This document shows, piece after piece, positions 52,620-62,733 of a stretch of 64,000 nt of DNA. The translations under genes were made by a program, and so were the position numbers. Positions within the stretch are counted from its first letter, which is position 1. Every line of letters starts with the position of its first letter. Below the pieces are notes generated by a model, which saw only the letters and a list, made by a program, of their open reading frames with translations, had not been told where the DNA came from and made no database searches. Origin of the DNA: Lumbricus terrestris (Eukaryota; Annelida; Clitellata; Crassiclitellata; Lumbricidae); the NCBI GenBank assembly GCA_949752735.1, contig OX457036.1, positions 82,331,005 through 82,395,004 on the forward strand, written 5' to 3'.

Positions 52620-52795
52620 ATGAAATGACTCCTTCTTGACCTGCACCTGTTCTGTAAATCACTCTTTGACACATTCTGTAAGCACTTGAAGACTGTTCTC
52701 TTTGGTCGTGCTGTAGTTGGGAGCACCTCTGAGTAGTGTCCGTGAAGAGGTGCTATATAAATACCTGAATGAATGATTGAATGAATTGACAGGGT
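52620..52795 (+). repeat. SINE-like repeat with GTGCTATATAA tail
   Basis: GGGAGCACCTCTGAGTAG and GTGAAGAGGTGCTATATAAA match the 8465-8695 copy. It ends with (TGAA)n, a normal SINE tail, about 330 bp before exon 4. Confidence 0.65.
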
Positions 52796-53124
52796 ACGGT
52801 CTATTGATTGAGATGACTTTGGGTCCTCTAGGGATGCGGCGGTTTTTCTGCAGAGTTTATGTGAACTGGTTATCCACCATCTTTGGTTTTGTAGCCATTG
52901 AGATTTCGAGACTTTGCCTTGTACTTGAGATTTCCATTAATTGCTCTGATTTTTCACTAGAAACTTGGATGCCATACATCGATCGATCGATGCCATTTGC
53001 CTTTTTGTTACCAGCTCTACAGGTGGAAGTCTAAATGATTTTATTGATTGAATCAAATTTTAGATCAAATTTTAGAAGTGTGTTACATAAATACTTGTAC
53101 TTTATGGTCATTTGAATGCTTTAG

Positions 53125-53214
53125 GGTCAGGAATACACGGAGCAGTACATGGTCAACTACCAGCGTGAGGACGGCGGGTCGTGGTTTCGGTTTAAAAATC
53201 GCAGAGGTCAAGAG
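53125..53214 (+). CDS. DDR coding exon 4: DS domain, strand after TQG loop
   Basis: This exon is 90 nt and encodes residues 108-137 (starting GQEYTEQYMVNYQ, ending NRRGQE). The acceptor after TTTAG at 53124 keeps the TQG-to-E/F spacing equal to human DDR2 (13 residues). The alternative acceptor at 53130 would delete two residues. The donor used is GAG|GTCAGA at 53215. A second GAG|GTCAAG at 53207 would break the phase with exon 5. Glu110 aligns with DDR2 Glu113, the one collagen-site residue that is kept. A very long GAA tract begins 158 bp downstream. Confidence 0.93.
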
Positions 53215-55413
53215 GTCAGATATTTCAAGTCAAATGAATCTGTAGTTCTTTAGCAGAATATATTATCAGTTGGACATTTATTTCTGACAGACAATTACTG
53301 CTGTCTGCATAAGTCTGGAGAAGTCACGTGGGAGCCTCATCGTCGTCGTCGCACGACTGACGGAAGAGAGCAAAGAAGAAGAAGAAGAAGAAGAAGAAGA
53401 AGAAGAAGAAGAAGAAGAAGAAGAAGAAGAAGAAGAAGAAGAAGAAGAAGAAGAAGAAGAAGAAGAAGAAGAAGAAGAAGAAGAAGAAGAAGAAGAAGAA
53501 GAAGAAGAAGAAGAAGAAGAAGAAGAAGAAGAAGAAGAAGAAGAAGAAGAAGAAGAAGAAGAAGAAGAAGAAGAAGAAGAAGAAGAAGAAGAAGAAGAAG
53601 AAGAAGAAGAAGAAGAAGAAGAAGAAGAAGAAGAAGAAGAAGAAGAAGAAGAAGAAGAAGAAGAAGAAGAAGAAGAAGAAGAAGAAGAAGAAGAAGAAGA
53701 AGAAGAAGAAGAAGAAGAAGAAGAAGAAGAAGAAGAAGAAGAAGAAGAAGAAGAAGAAGAAGAAGAAGAAGAAGAAGAAGAAGAAGAAGAAGAAGAAGAA
53801 GAAGAAGAAGAAGAAGAAGAAGAAGAAGAAGAAGACATAAGTGGCGGTTTTTGTAAATTAAGGCATTTAATCAAAATAGATGAAAGACTACTTACTTATT
53901 TGCTCTCTATTCAGTTGTGTAAATTTTAACTAAAGTGAGTTGGCTGTTTTTCCATGACTTCTGAACTGTTTGAAATGAGAAATGGCCAAGTTTTGCATTT
54001 TCTGTTTCATTATAATATATAATTTAAATATATTATGTGATCTCAGCTTTCTACTGCGTTCCACCAACGTGTAATAAGGTCTGGTTGTATGGTGAATTTT
54101 TGATTTTGTGAGGCTTTGTGGTGTTATATATTTTTAAATAATTTTTCGTCCTTATTTCTATATACATCTGCAGATAATATATATATAATTTATATTCTAA
54201 TGCTTTGCTCTGCATTAATATTATATATAATTTTGTAATATGTATCTGTTATATGTATGATGGCATGTATGTACATGCCCTTGTGTGATTTTGTCTTTCC
54301 CATAGATGCCTTCTGTCTTTGTTTTTATTGCTGTTGTTTAGTGCCTACGTAGTTCATGCATTGCTGTGGTTCCTTGTGAGATTCTCTTTGACACCTTAAT
54401 GCTGCACTCTCTTTGTTATTGTAATTCAACAACAATTTCTATAGAACCATCAGACTCAGTGGCAAGCCATTTCTAGGCTGCTACATTGTCAATATGGTCA
54501 GTACAACTGCTCGGCAATGAATAGATTCTCAACTAAATCTAATGACTGCATTGTCTGTTACTGTTTAAAACAATGCCTGGTTTCAATGCAGTGTCTCTGA
54601 GGTAAATGTAATTCATATATCTGTCAGCCTAGGCAGGTGCCTTGTCTCTCACCAAAATAGGACTCCGGCCTGATTATAGATTTAAATCTGTTCGACATTA
54701 AATCTCTCCGATTCCATCGTAAGATTCCGGATTTTGCTGTCTTTCTGTTTTGATCTGTTTAGAGCTGATTCTGGTCATGTGGTCATGCATCTCATCTGTG
54801 TTGCTGAGTCTTGAAAACGACGTTGTCACTTTCTCAATGCCATCATGTCTTCGTCTGTCTGTCTGTCTGTTGTCTGTCTGTCTTCCATCCAAGTGACTCC
54901 CTGCAGTTCAAAATCTCGTGTTGCGACTATTGATCTGTCTTTTCTTCTGGCAGTTTTGACGTTGATACGGATGCTTTCAATCTCTTAACATCCTTTCCTT
55001 TGGGGATTTGCGCGGAGGAGAAACTGACCGGACATAATTGTTATCTGTGTTCAGACAGAGGAAGCAATTGATTGAGCAAGAAGAAGCAGCTAAGGAAGGA
55101 GGAACTCTTGAAATACCTGTTTAATACATGTATACGATAGTCATGGCAACAGGAATTGATGCGATGATGCTGACAATGGTGACAATGATGACCTAATGTT
55201 GATGATGATGACTGTAGCATATTAATGATGATGATTGATGATTATGGTGAAAACCGTATGATATGATGGTGGTGATGTGGGGTGGTGGTGACACGATGTT
55301 GATGGTTGTATGATTCGACTGTTAATCAAAATTGTTTGTCAACTCTTGTGCAGCATTCTTTGCACATTCAGAAGACAACAAATCTCAGACAATTCTTTTG
55401 TGCTTTATTTCAG
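53215..55413 (+). other. DDR intron 4 (about 2.2 kb)
   Basis: The intron runs from GTCAGA at 53215 to TTTCAG at 55413. Besides the GAA tract it contains TA-rich DNA at 54120-54260, a TCTGTC run at 54854-54886 and GAT-rich DNA at 55160-55300. No other feature. Confidence 0.9.
53373..53835. repeat. Pure (GAA)n tract, 463 bp, about 154 units
   Basis: The tract reads AAG/GAA without any visible interruption. It lies in the sense strand of the DDR gene, 158 bp after exon 4. The minus-strand frame of about 150 serines is an artefact. Confidence 0.98.
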
Positions 55414-55561
55414 CTTTTCCAAGGCAATTCTAATACGTACATTGCTGAACTACGAGACGTCAGTCCGCCAATCATTGCGAAGCGCATTCGCGTCATTCCT
55501 TACAGCACTCATCCGAAGCACGTCTGCCTTCGCATTGAACTCTACGGATGCATCTGGACAG
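55414..55561 (+). CDS. DDR coding exon 5: end of DS domain
   Basis: This exon encodes residues 138-186 plus one base. The acceptor is TTTATTTCAG|C and the donor is ACAG|GTCGGT. It includes QGNSNTY, the SPPIIAKRIRVIP strand, and HVCLRIELYGCIW, which carries C175 and C183. These correspond to DDR2 C177 and C185, so both DS disulfides can form. His173 sits where DDR2 has Asn175. The leftover G joins AT of exon 6 to make Asp187, matching the W-x-D-G linker between DS and DS-like domains. Confidence 0.95.
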
Positions 55562-55709
55562 GTCGGTTTACAGTGTCTGTTTGTGTCTGTTTGTGTCTGC
55601 TCCCTCTCTGTCTCTCTCTCTTTCCTACAACTTTTCATTCTTTTCAGCACTTCTTCTATTATTCATTTGTTTCGTTGTTATGATTGTTATTATGAAAGGC
55701 ACATATTCA

Positions 55710-55782
55710 GTGTGTGTGTGTGTTGGTGTGTGTGTGTGTGAGACTGTGTGTGTTGGTGTGTGTGAGTGTGTGTGTGTGTTGG
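55710..55782. repeat. (GT)n tract
   Basis: GT units with GTTG and GAGA interruptions. Confidence 0.85.
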
Positions 55783-57285
55783 TGGATGGGCAATGGGCAT
55801 GAGTGCATGGGCGGGTGGGCGGATGGATGGATGTGTGCATGACATTGCAACTTTGAATATTATCGTCTTTTCCCTGTTTCTTTATTTCTTATGATGTTTC
55901 ATTTGTTTTTCATACTGCCATTGTTATTCAGTGTTTTTACGATTTCTGATTAGAATTGATTTCTCTTGTTACTAAGCAGCGTTTGGTTTCATAAATCAGT
56001 CGGCGTTAGCACAGAATCTGAGCATTAGTTTTATTACAAGACGGTTTCTGACTGTTCTAGTCAGACCAGTGTCTAATATTACCAGACATTATCCTGAAGA
56101 GTCCAGGATTCGGGAGCGGAGCCTCATCTGATATTCGTTTCTTCATCCATTATATATGTGCCATGCCTCCTCTTGGTTTCTGCCTGTTGTTCGCTTCACG
56201 GCAGCGTCTGCCATCCACCCCTTGACCCCGCTTCAGTTTTGTCATAACTTTATTTACGGCAAAATAATGCCGATCAATCTGCTGACGTTTTATTGAAGTC
56301 TGTTCAATTTCGTCAGGATGAATCATGCTATTGTCCGATGGTGATGTATTGATACGTTTATTGAGAGAGGGACCAGAGATGCCTAGCTGGTGGGGGAGGG
56401 GAGTGGGGCGGGGGGGCTGGGAGTGGGGGTCGCCTGCTGCTGTCCATGCCAGCAGTGCATCACCCTTCCCCCTCCCTCCTCCCTCCTCGGACAGTGACAT
56501 CAGTCATCCGGGTGAAATTGAAGGAACTCTGATGAAACCTTGATAGATTTTAAATCACTTGGCTGTGAATTAAAGGATTGCAGGTTCTGCTCTGGATGCC
56601 ATCGGCGCCAGTCATTGTTCAAGTGGTCTTTGTTCCTTACAAGTCGTTTCATTATCATAGTAAATTTAAAGTAAATTTATGGACTTGATTTGCATCTGAC
56701 AAGTGAACGTGTATTTAACTGATGATTCTTGCGTTATTATTACATTGCTGCTGTAGCAATTAAATGATGGCGCAATGTGATTCTTCAATTATTGGATTAA
56801 ATATTTCTGCAATTACCAGACTTGCATTTATAAAATAGATTACAATATGAGTAAATCTAATAGACACACACATACACCAATGTTGATATGATGTTCACTG
56901 TCATCTCTTATAGGCTCTTAGGGCATGCTCACATGTTACTGTTACATACATTGTATTACAATTCCTCCTAAAAGCTCTGAAAATGTGCTACAACAAATGA
57001 CCTTGATACTGATGTTGCATACTATATGTTGCACCAAGCTTTTTTATACAAGTAGCTCTCAGCAGTTTCATGAAGTACAATGGCAGTGTTGTTAGATCAC
57101 ATTGCCCCATTATTTCTCTACATTGCAATCGCGACATCAGCTTATAGAAACTTCTAAAATGCTTCAGGGATTTATTTGTACAAATCCGTTTTATCCCTTA
57201 GTAGATAATGAAAACGCGCATGTGCAAGAGATGGGAGCTCATTTGCATAAGTCTGTATGACGATGATATTCCTTAATAATTTATC

Positions 57286-57328
57286 ACACCACCACCACCA
57301 TCAACACCACCATCAACACCACCACCAC
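57286..57328. repeat. (CAC/CAT)n tract
   Basis: CACCACCAT units, with AACACC interruptions. Confidence 0.85.
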
Positions 57329-57600
57329 TCAGCTTCCCTTGAAAACTACTTCACTGGGGTTGTCTGCTGGATAGCACTTTTATTTCCACTGATACTGGAA
57401 AAGGCATGCCTGTCAATGTGGGTCAATCTCAGGTCTACTTTCAACATTCTTGACTACTGGCAAGTTTTGTCTAGATTCAATAAAAGTTTCGATGTCTCTC
57501 ACGATTGCCTTGTACTTTTGGCTAGCCTCATATCGGTTGCAGTGGGTTGCAAAAGTAGGTATTGGTACTGCTAGGTCTAAGCATTCTCTTTAAGTGACTT

Positions 57601-57864
57601 GTGCTCAACATGTATTGTTCTGAACTCCTTATTATATTCAATCCTCACTTCACTGATCAGCTGCTTAGCCATCACTTTGCAGCCCGTTACCATGGTGTGG
57701 GGACAATGGCTCAACCTTACATTGATCAGTCTCAGACTGTAAATCTTCAGTGCCTTTCTTCTGTGCTTGCTTGGTTCTGCTTCAATGGTTTGGCCATAAA
57801 TCCAGATAAATCTGAGGCAGTCATGTTTAACGCTTTCCGCTCTCCTTTCTATGTCTGTTTCTAG
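57601..57864 (+). pseudogene. Non-LTR retrotransposon reverse-transcriptase fragment
   Basis: The frame ends with NLQCLSSVLAWFCFNGLAIN then PDKSEAVMFN. This is the segment just after the catalytic FADD box in LINE reverse transcriptases (leucine-rich helix, W-F-x-x-N-G-L-x-x-N-P-x-K-S/T-E). The catalytic box itself and the rest of the polymerase are not seen, and the similarity ends at about 57845. It is a dead fragment in intron 5. The exact clade (CR1, L2 or Jockey type) is unresolved. Confidence 0.8.
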
Positions 57865-58032
57865 CTTTGATTGCTGGCGTTAAAAATGTTCGTTATTATG
57901 AACGATGAAGTCATTTGCCATCTGTTAGAATACTTTGTTTCTGTGTCTTTTACAACGATTCTGGCAATGTTTGCTAGTAGAACACTATTGTACGAATGAG
58001 AGTATTTCTCAGCGTTGTTTGTGATGTTCTTG

Positions 58033-58087
58033 TGATGTCATCGTGATGTCATCGTGATGTCATCATACACGTCACAAATATGGCGGC
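58033..58087. promoter_or_regulatory. Three TGATGTCATCG repeats next to a YY1-like site
   Basis: TGATGTCATCG occurs three times head to tail (58033-58065), each a CRE/ATF-like core. CACGTCAC and AATATGGCGGC (58077-58087, the YY1 consensus) follow. Function is not shown. Confidence 0.4.
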
Positions 58088-59075
58088 TAATGGAGACTAG
58101 CATTATTTGAGACCCAACCCTAAGAAGAAGTTTAGGACCAGATATCTTGCCTGTTACTCTAGCTAATGTTCACAGAAGGCTGTTGCTCTACCTGATGTGC
58201 ATGCAGTCGTCCATAATTTTATTAATTGCTTCCCTAATGTCATTATGTTGGATCAGGTGCGGGAGATGTTTTATTAAACCGTTTGCAGTCTATCAAAGCT
58301 TCTGCTCGAAATCAGAGATTGGCAGGATGCCTTCCGTTTGTTTAGTTTCACATTTGTTTCATTATGATGATGATTGGAGTAGAAGGATGTCACAAGTGCA
58401 TTGCCTGTTTAATATAAAGTTGATTTGCAAGCTGGGCTTCATTGCAGGCTTTGAGAGGCTTATCATGTAGGAAGGTATTAATGCTGATGACTCACTCACC
58501 AGTTTTACTGTATTTAATCAGGATTTCGTGAGGGGAAAAGGAAATATTGTAACTTAGTTAATTAATTATTTACTACTGGGACATGGCTGATTAATTTTGT
58601 TCTCGGGGGCATGGCCATTGGGTGGAAGGCTGTTAAAAGTCAAGGAACACTCTATGTGATTAGGTGACTCAGTTCTGTAGTTGGAAATGGAGAATGGTCA
58701 AATATTAGAATTTGTTATTATTTTCATAAAGTCATTCAAACTTGTTCGAGTAGTTTAAAGTCATTCATGATTATTTTATGTAGTGTATGTTTGCTGGGTA
58801 TATTGGTGAATGTTGAAGCATTCTAACTATTTATTTTCAAATACCTGGATTTATTTTTAAATTGTAAAGTCTGGAACAACATCTCAATGACACCTTAAGG
58901 CATCTGAGAACAAGGACATCTCTAAAGGTTTCTATGGAAGTTTCCTTGTGATGATCTTGCTTCAGCTCTAAGCGTAATAGCTTTCGATTTGAGTGTTTGT
59001 GAGTGTTGTTTATCTTCTTCCTGATCATTTCTGTTGGTTTGAATAAATACAACAACAAAAATGATTGGAAGCTTC

Positions 59076-59218
59076 CAGTGACGGCGCCAGGATTTCAGTT
59101 TTGGGGGGGCTAAAGGGGGTAAATCGTCCAAATTTTTTATTTTTACATGGGAGAAAAAATGGATGGCCTTTTTCAGGGGGGGCTTAGCCCCCCCTGGCCC
59201 CCCCTAGCGCCGCCACTG
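59076..59218. mobile_element. hAT-type MITE with perfect 8-bp duplication
   Basis: The 143-bp element starts CAGTGACGGCGCCAGG and ends CTAGCGCCGCCACTG. GAAGCTTC flanks both sides (59068-59075 and 59219-59226). It lies 60 bp upstream of DDR exon 6, inside intron 5. Confidence 0.9.
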
Positions 59219-59278
59219 GAAGCTTCATATATATAAAGGAAAAAAACCTGGTTTTAAAGAGTAGAAGATGTTTTTCAG

Positions 59279-59803
59279 ATGGTGTTGTATCTTACGACAT
59301 GCATCAGGGAGAGCGAAGAGGCACGGACTTGGACCTGCTTGACTTCACGTATGATGGAATACTTTCAAGTGGCTACCTCAGTGGCGGTCTTGGCCAGTTG
59401 ATGGATGGAGATGAAGGCCAGTCAAACTTTCGTCTTGATCCAAAAAATATCGGAATTCGCGGATACGAGTGGGTCGGGTGGAAAAGCGAGACCTTTGGCG
59501 ATAATCCTGTCGAGATTACTTTTAAGTTTGACTGCGTCCGAAACTTTTCGGTTCTGCACATCTTCGGTAACAATCTGTTTTCGAAGGACGTGCACATATT
59601 CAGGTCCGCGAAGGTGTTTTTTGCGTTGGACGGTCTGCAATTCATGGTGCCACCGATTCAGCACGTCTATGCGAGGGACGCGGTGATGGAATATGCAAGA
59701 CGTATCGATATTCCACTCAATAACAGAGTCGGTCGATTCGTTAAGGTCTGGCTCTTCTTCGACTCAAAATGGATGCTCATCAGTGAGGTTCACTTTGAAT
59801 CAG
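59279..59803 (+). CDS. DDR coding exon 6: DS-like domain
   Basis: This large exon encodes residues 187-361. The acceptor is TTTTTCAG|AT and the donor is TCAG|GTAATG. It opens with DGVVSYD, then has TYDG, SGGLGQLMDG (the Gln and Asp that bind calcium in human DDR1 are in this motif), GYEWVGW, ITFKFD and RNFS. It ends with DSKWMLISEVHFES. The N-F-S sequon at 275-277 aligns with a glycosylation site in human DDR2. The three cysteines of the vertebrate DS-like domain (in VHCNN, QCYF and KCQY contexts) read Gly283, Val299 and Val343 here. The only cysteine is C272. The exon ends in phase 1, as expected for an acidic residue at the next junction. Confidence 0.96.
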
Positions 59804-60569
59804 GTAATGGATCTGTTTTATGCGTTGCCTGTCATTTGCGACTTGCTAACTCTCATTTATCACTTGTTTGCTTCTGTTTTACCAGATCTACTGGTCAGTT
59901 TTTGCAATTTCTTTCGTCTGATGTGCCGCTGGTTACCCCATTTGTTACCTCTGATTTACCACTTGCTACCTGCATTTATGAGCTTCAATGAAATGCTTGT
60001 CTGGTCATATTATGGCCTACTTTCATGCCTGAACGTATTAATCATCTCGGCCTGTCGTGCCTTTATGCCTTGAAAAATGATTGGCTTTCGTGCTTTCTGT
60101 TTCTCTTATACTTTTATCGTCCGTTTTATGCGTTTCTTTCTGAATTATCGCCTCTTGCCATACGATGCATAAAGGAATCTATAGACGCTACTGCTATACA
60201 CAGCAGAGCACAGTTTTAATGAAAGAAGCAAGGCAACTTATATACCTGTAGCACTGCATCTCGGACACAGAAATGCGTAGAATTACTGTCATGGGCAGGT
60301 TTCATAGAATTCTAAAACTCTCAATTGAATTTGAAATGTCCTTTGCAATGTTAAATGGAGAATGACATGTAGTCCTTGATGTGCCATGAGGTCCCGTATG
60401 CACTTTGGTGTTGGGGGAGTTTCTCACTTCCAATCAGTCAGTGGGTCCCTGGACATGAAAAATCACCGAGGTGCTTGTCCGCCATGACGTCACGAATGGC
60501 GCAATTGCAAAATCCAATATGGCCGCCATCGGCCATATTGGAAAATTATTCTTTATTATTTCTTACACG

Positions 60570-61150
60570 ATATGCACGTGTAATAACTCTAATTGTACTG
60601 ATTTAGGTATGTAGAATTCATTTCTGATATTGATTTTGTCATCCGGGGTCATCTGAAGGTTGTACGGTCATTTTCAAGGTCATATTATTCATCTTTTTCA
60701 TTTATCAGAGCATATGCACGTGTAATACCTCAAATATGACTGATTCAGGTATGTAGAATTCATTTATGATATTCTTTTTGTCATCCGGGGTCATGGGAAG
60801 GTCATAAGGTCAACTTCAAGGTCATTCTCTAATTTTTCATTATTTACAGTAATTTTTCATTATTTACATCTTTTTCATTTATCACAGCATATGCACGTGT
60901 AATACCTCAAATATGACTGATTCAGGTATGTAGAATTCATTTATGATATTCTTTTTGTCATCCGGGGTCATGGGAAGGTCATAAGGTCAACTTCAAGGTC
61001 ATTCTTTAATTTTTTCATTATTTACAGTAAATGCACGTATGATATCTCTAATGTTATAGATTCAGGTATTTCGAATTCATTTAGTCTATGCTATTGTTTT
61101 GTCATCTGGAGGTCATAAGGTCATTGTGTTGCATCAGTGATGCGGTCATA
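60570..61150. repeat. Direct repeats in left arm, about 140-176 bp unit
   Basis: Four units start at ATGCACGTGTAAT-like words (60572, 60714, 60892, 61031). Each carries GGTATGTAGAATTCATTT-like, TTTTGTCATCCGGGGTCAT and AGGTCA words. The right arm has the same set inverted (about 62850-63440). Confidence 0.85.
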
Positions 61151-61243
61151 ACTTGAATGAATGCAGCAGTAGAAATGTGTTATAACTTTAATTAAGCAAA
61201 TTTAGTCAGCTAATTACGCTATGTTATAAGTCAATGCTGCATT

Positions 61244-61488
61244 ATGTCATTTTTCAGGGATTTCACAGGACGAGTTTCTTGTCCTCCCGTGACAAAATAT
61301 CGTGCAGAAATTTGAGGCAGCGTTACAACCACAGCGTAGAGTGTTACACTTTCCGGCACACTTGCATATTGTGAGCAGGCTTGGCGGTAAAGGATGAAAG
61401 CAGTGCACCGAAGTTTTCCTCCCATCCGCGATTTAATAACTCTAGTTTTGCCTCGCGTTCATTGTGTGTTGCAAGTATAGATAGATAA

Positions 61489-61544
<56 letters not shown>

Positions 61545-61910
61545 TTGGCATGCTTTGTGCAGCAAGAAGGCCCCTCGCTGGGTGGGGCCTCTGATTTCGC
61601 TATAGGAGGAAGAGCGTCAATTCCGACTGTGGATGTGATATGGTTTTCTGGTCTCAGCTGGTCGAACATCTCACAAGTTGCATTTGACCTTGCTCCTGCC
61701 CAGACACGTACCAAGTACTTCTCTGCTGATGCTGCATCTTGTTCTAACAGCGTGTCTGTCTCTCCAAAGTTTGTTAGCTACTGTACTGGGTCCCAGGCTA
61801 AAGCTGCGTGTTTGGATCATACCGTACTCATACAGTCGTCTCCTGTCAACACATGTGCCTTGATGACTACCTTGGCCAGCGATGCTCCAAGTTCAGAAAC
61901 TGCCTAATGA
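61244..61910 (-). pseudogene. Decayed transposon-type protein with CXC C-terminus (left arm and spacer)
   Basis: Read on the minus strand, the spacer gives KVVIKAHVLTGDD, then AEKYLVRVW, then FDQLRPENH and ALPPIA. The left arm continues with the TATC-derived YLSI repeat, EREAKLELLNRGW, LPPSLL-type sequence and a cysteine-rich end. The order (H-x-LTG-x-D, FxxLR, LPP, GW, cysteine-rich CXC end) matches the C-terminal half of a conserved uncharacterised protein found in many copies in invertebrate genomes and linked to mobile DNA. At least two in-frame stops (after DDCMSTV and after AWDPVQ) break it. The family match is from memory of motif order; no search was done. Confidence 0.6.
61477..61544. 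repeat. (GATA)17 tract in left arm
   Basis: About seventeen units, with one AAAT interruption. Counterpart of the right-arm TATC tract. Confidence 0.95.
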
Positions 61911-62013
61911 AGTGAAGCATACACCGATGTTCTCCATACCATATACTGCTGCCAGATTCGGCAGTTGCCGCTTACACAATTTCCCAACATTGGTATGATC
62001 ATCGACAAACTGT

Positions 62014-62733
<720 letters not shown>

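Larger units (their letters stand above)
44112..53124 (+). other. DDR intron 3 (about 9.0 kb)
   Basis: The intron runs from GTAAGA at 44112 to TTTAG at 53124. Stretches with nothing recognised beyond AT-rich DNA are about 44112-45920, 46800-47420, 48110-48960, 49030-49860 and 51020-52080. Confidence 0.85.
55562..59278 (+). other. DDR intron 5 (about 3.7 kb)
   Basis: The intron runs from GTCGGT at 55562 to TTTTTCAG at 59278. About 55860-56380, 56620-57250 and 58090-59060 contain nothing I recognise. A G-rich/C-rich segment at 56391-56490 and a tRNA-SINE-like B-box phrase (GATTGCAGGTTCTGCTC at 56576) are minor features. Confidence 0.88.

Noticed and set aside
53131..53206. Alternative acceptor (53130) and donor (53206) for exon 4
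   Set aside because: The first removes two residues that match DDR2 spacing; the second breaks the phase with exon 5.
53278..53874. 198-codon minus frame, mostly serine
   Set aside because: It is the reverse reading of the pure GAA tract; no start context, splice sites or family.
59804..59991. Continuation of the exon 6 open frame
   Set aside because: Similarity to DDRs stops at the CAG|GTAATG donor; the rest is intron read-through.
60377..60606. 76-codon frame present in both arms
   Set aside because: It lies in the arm end, includes palindromic non-coding words, and has no family resemblance.
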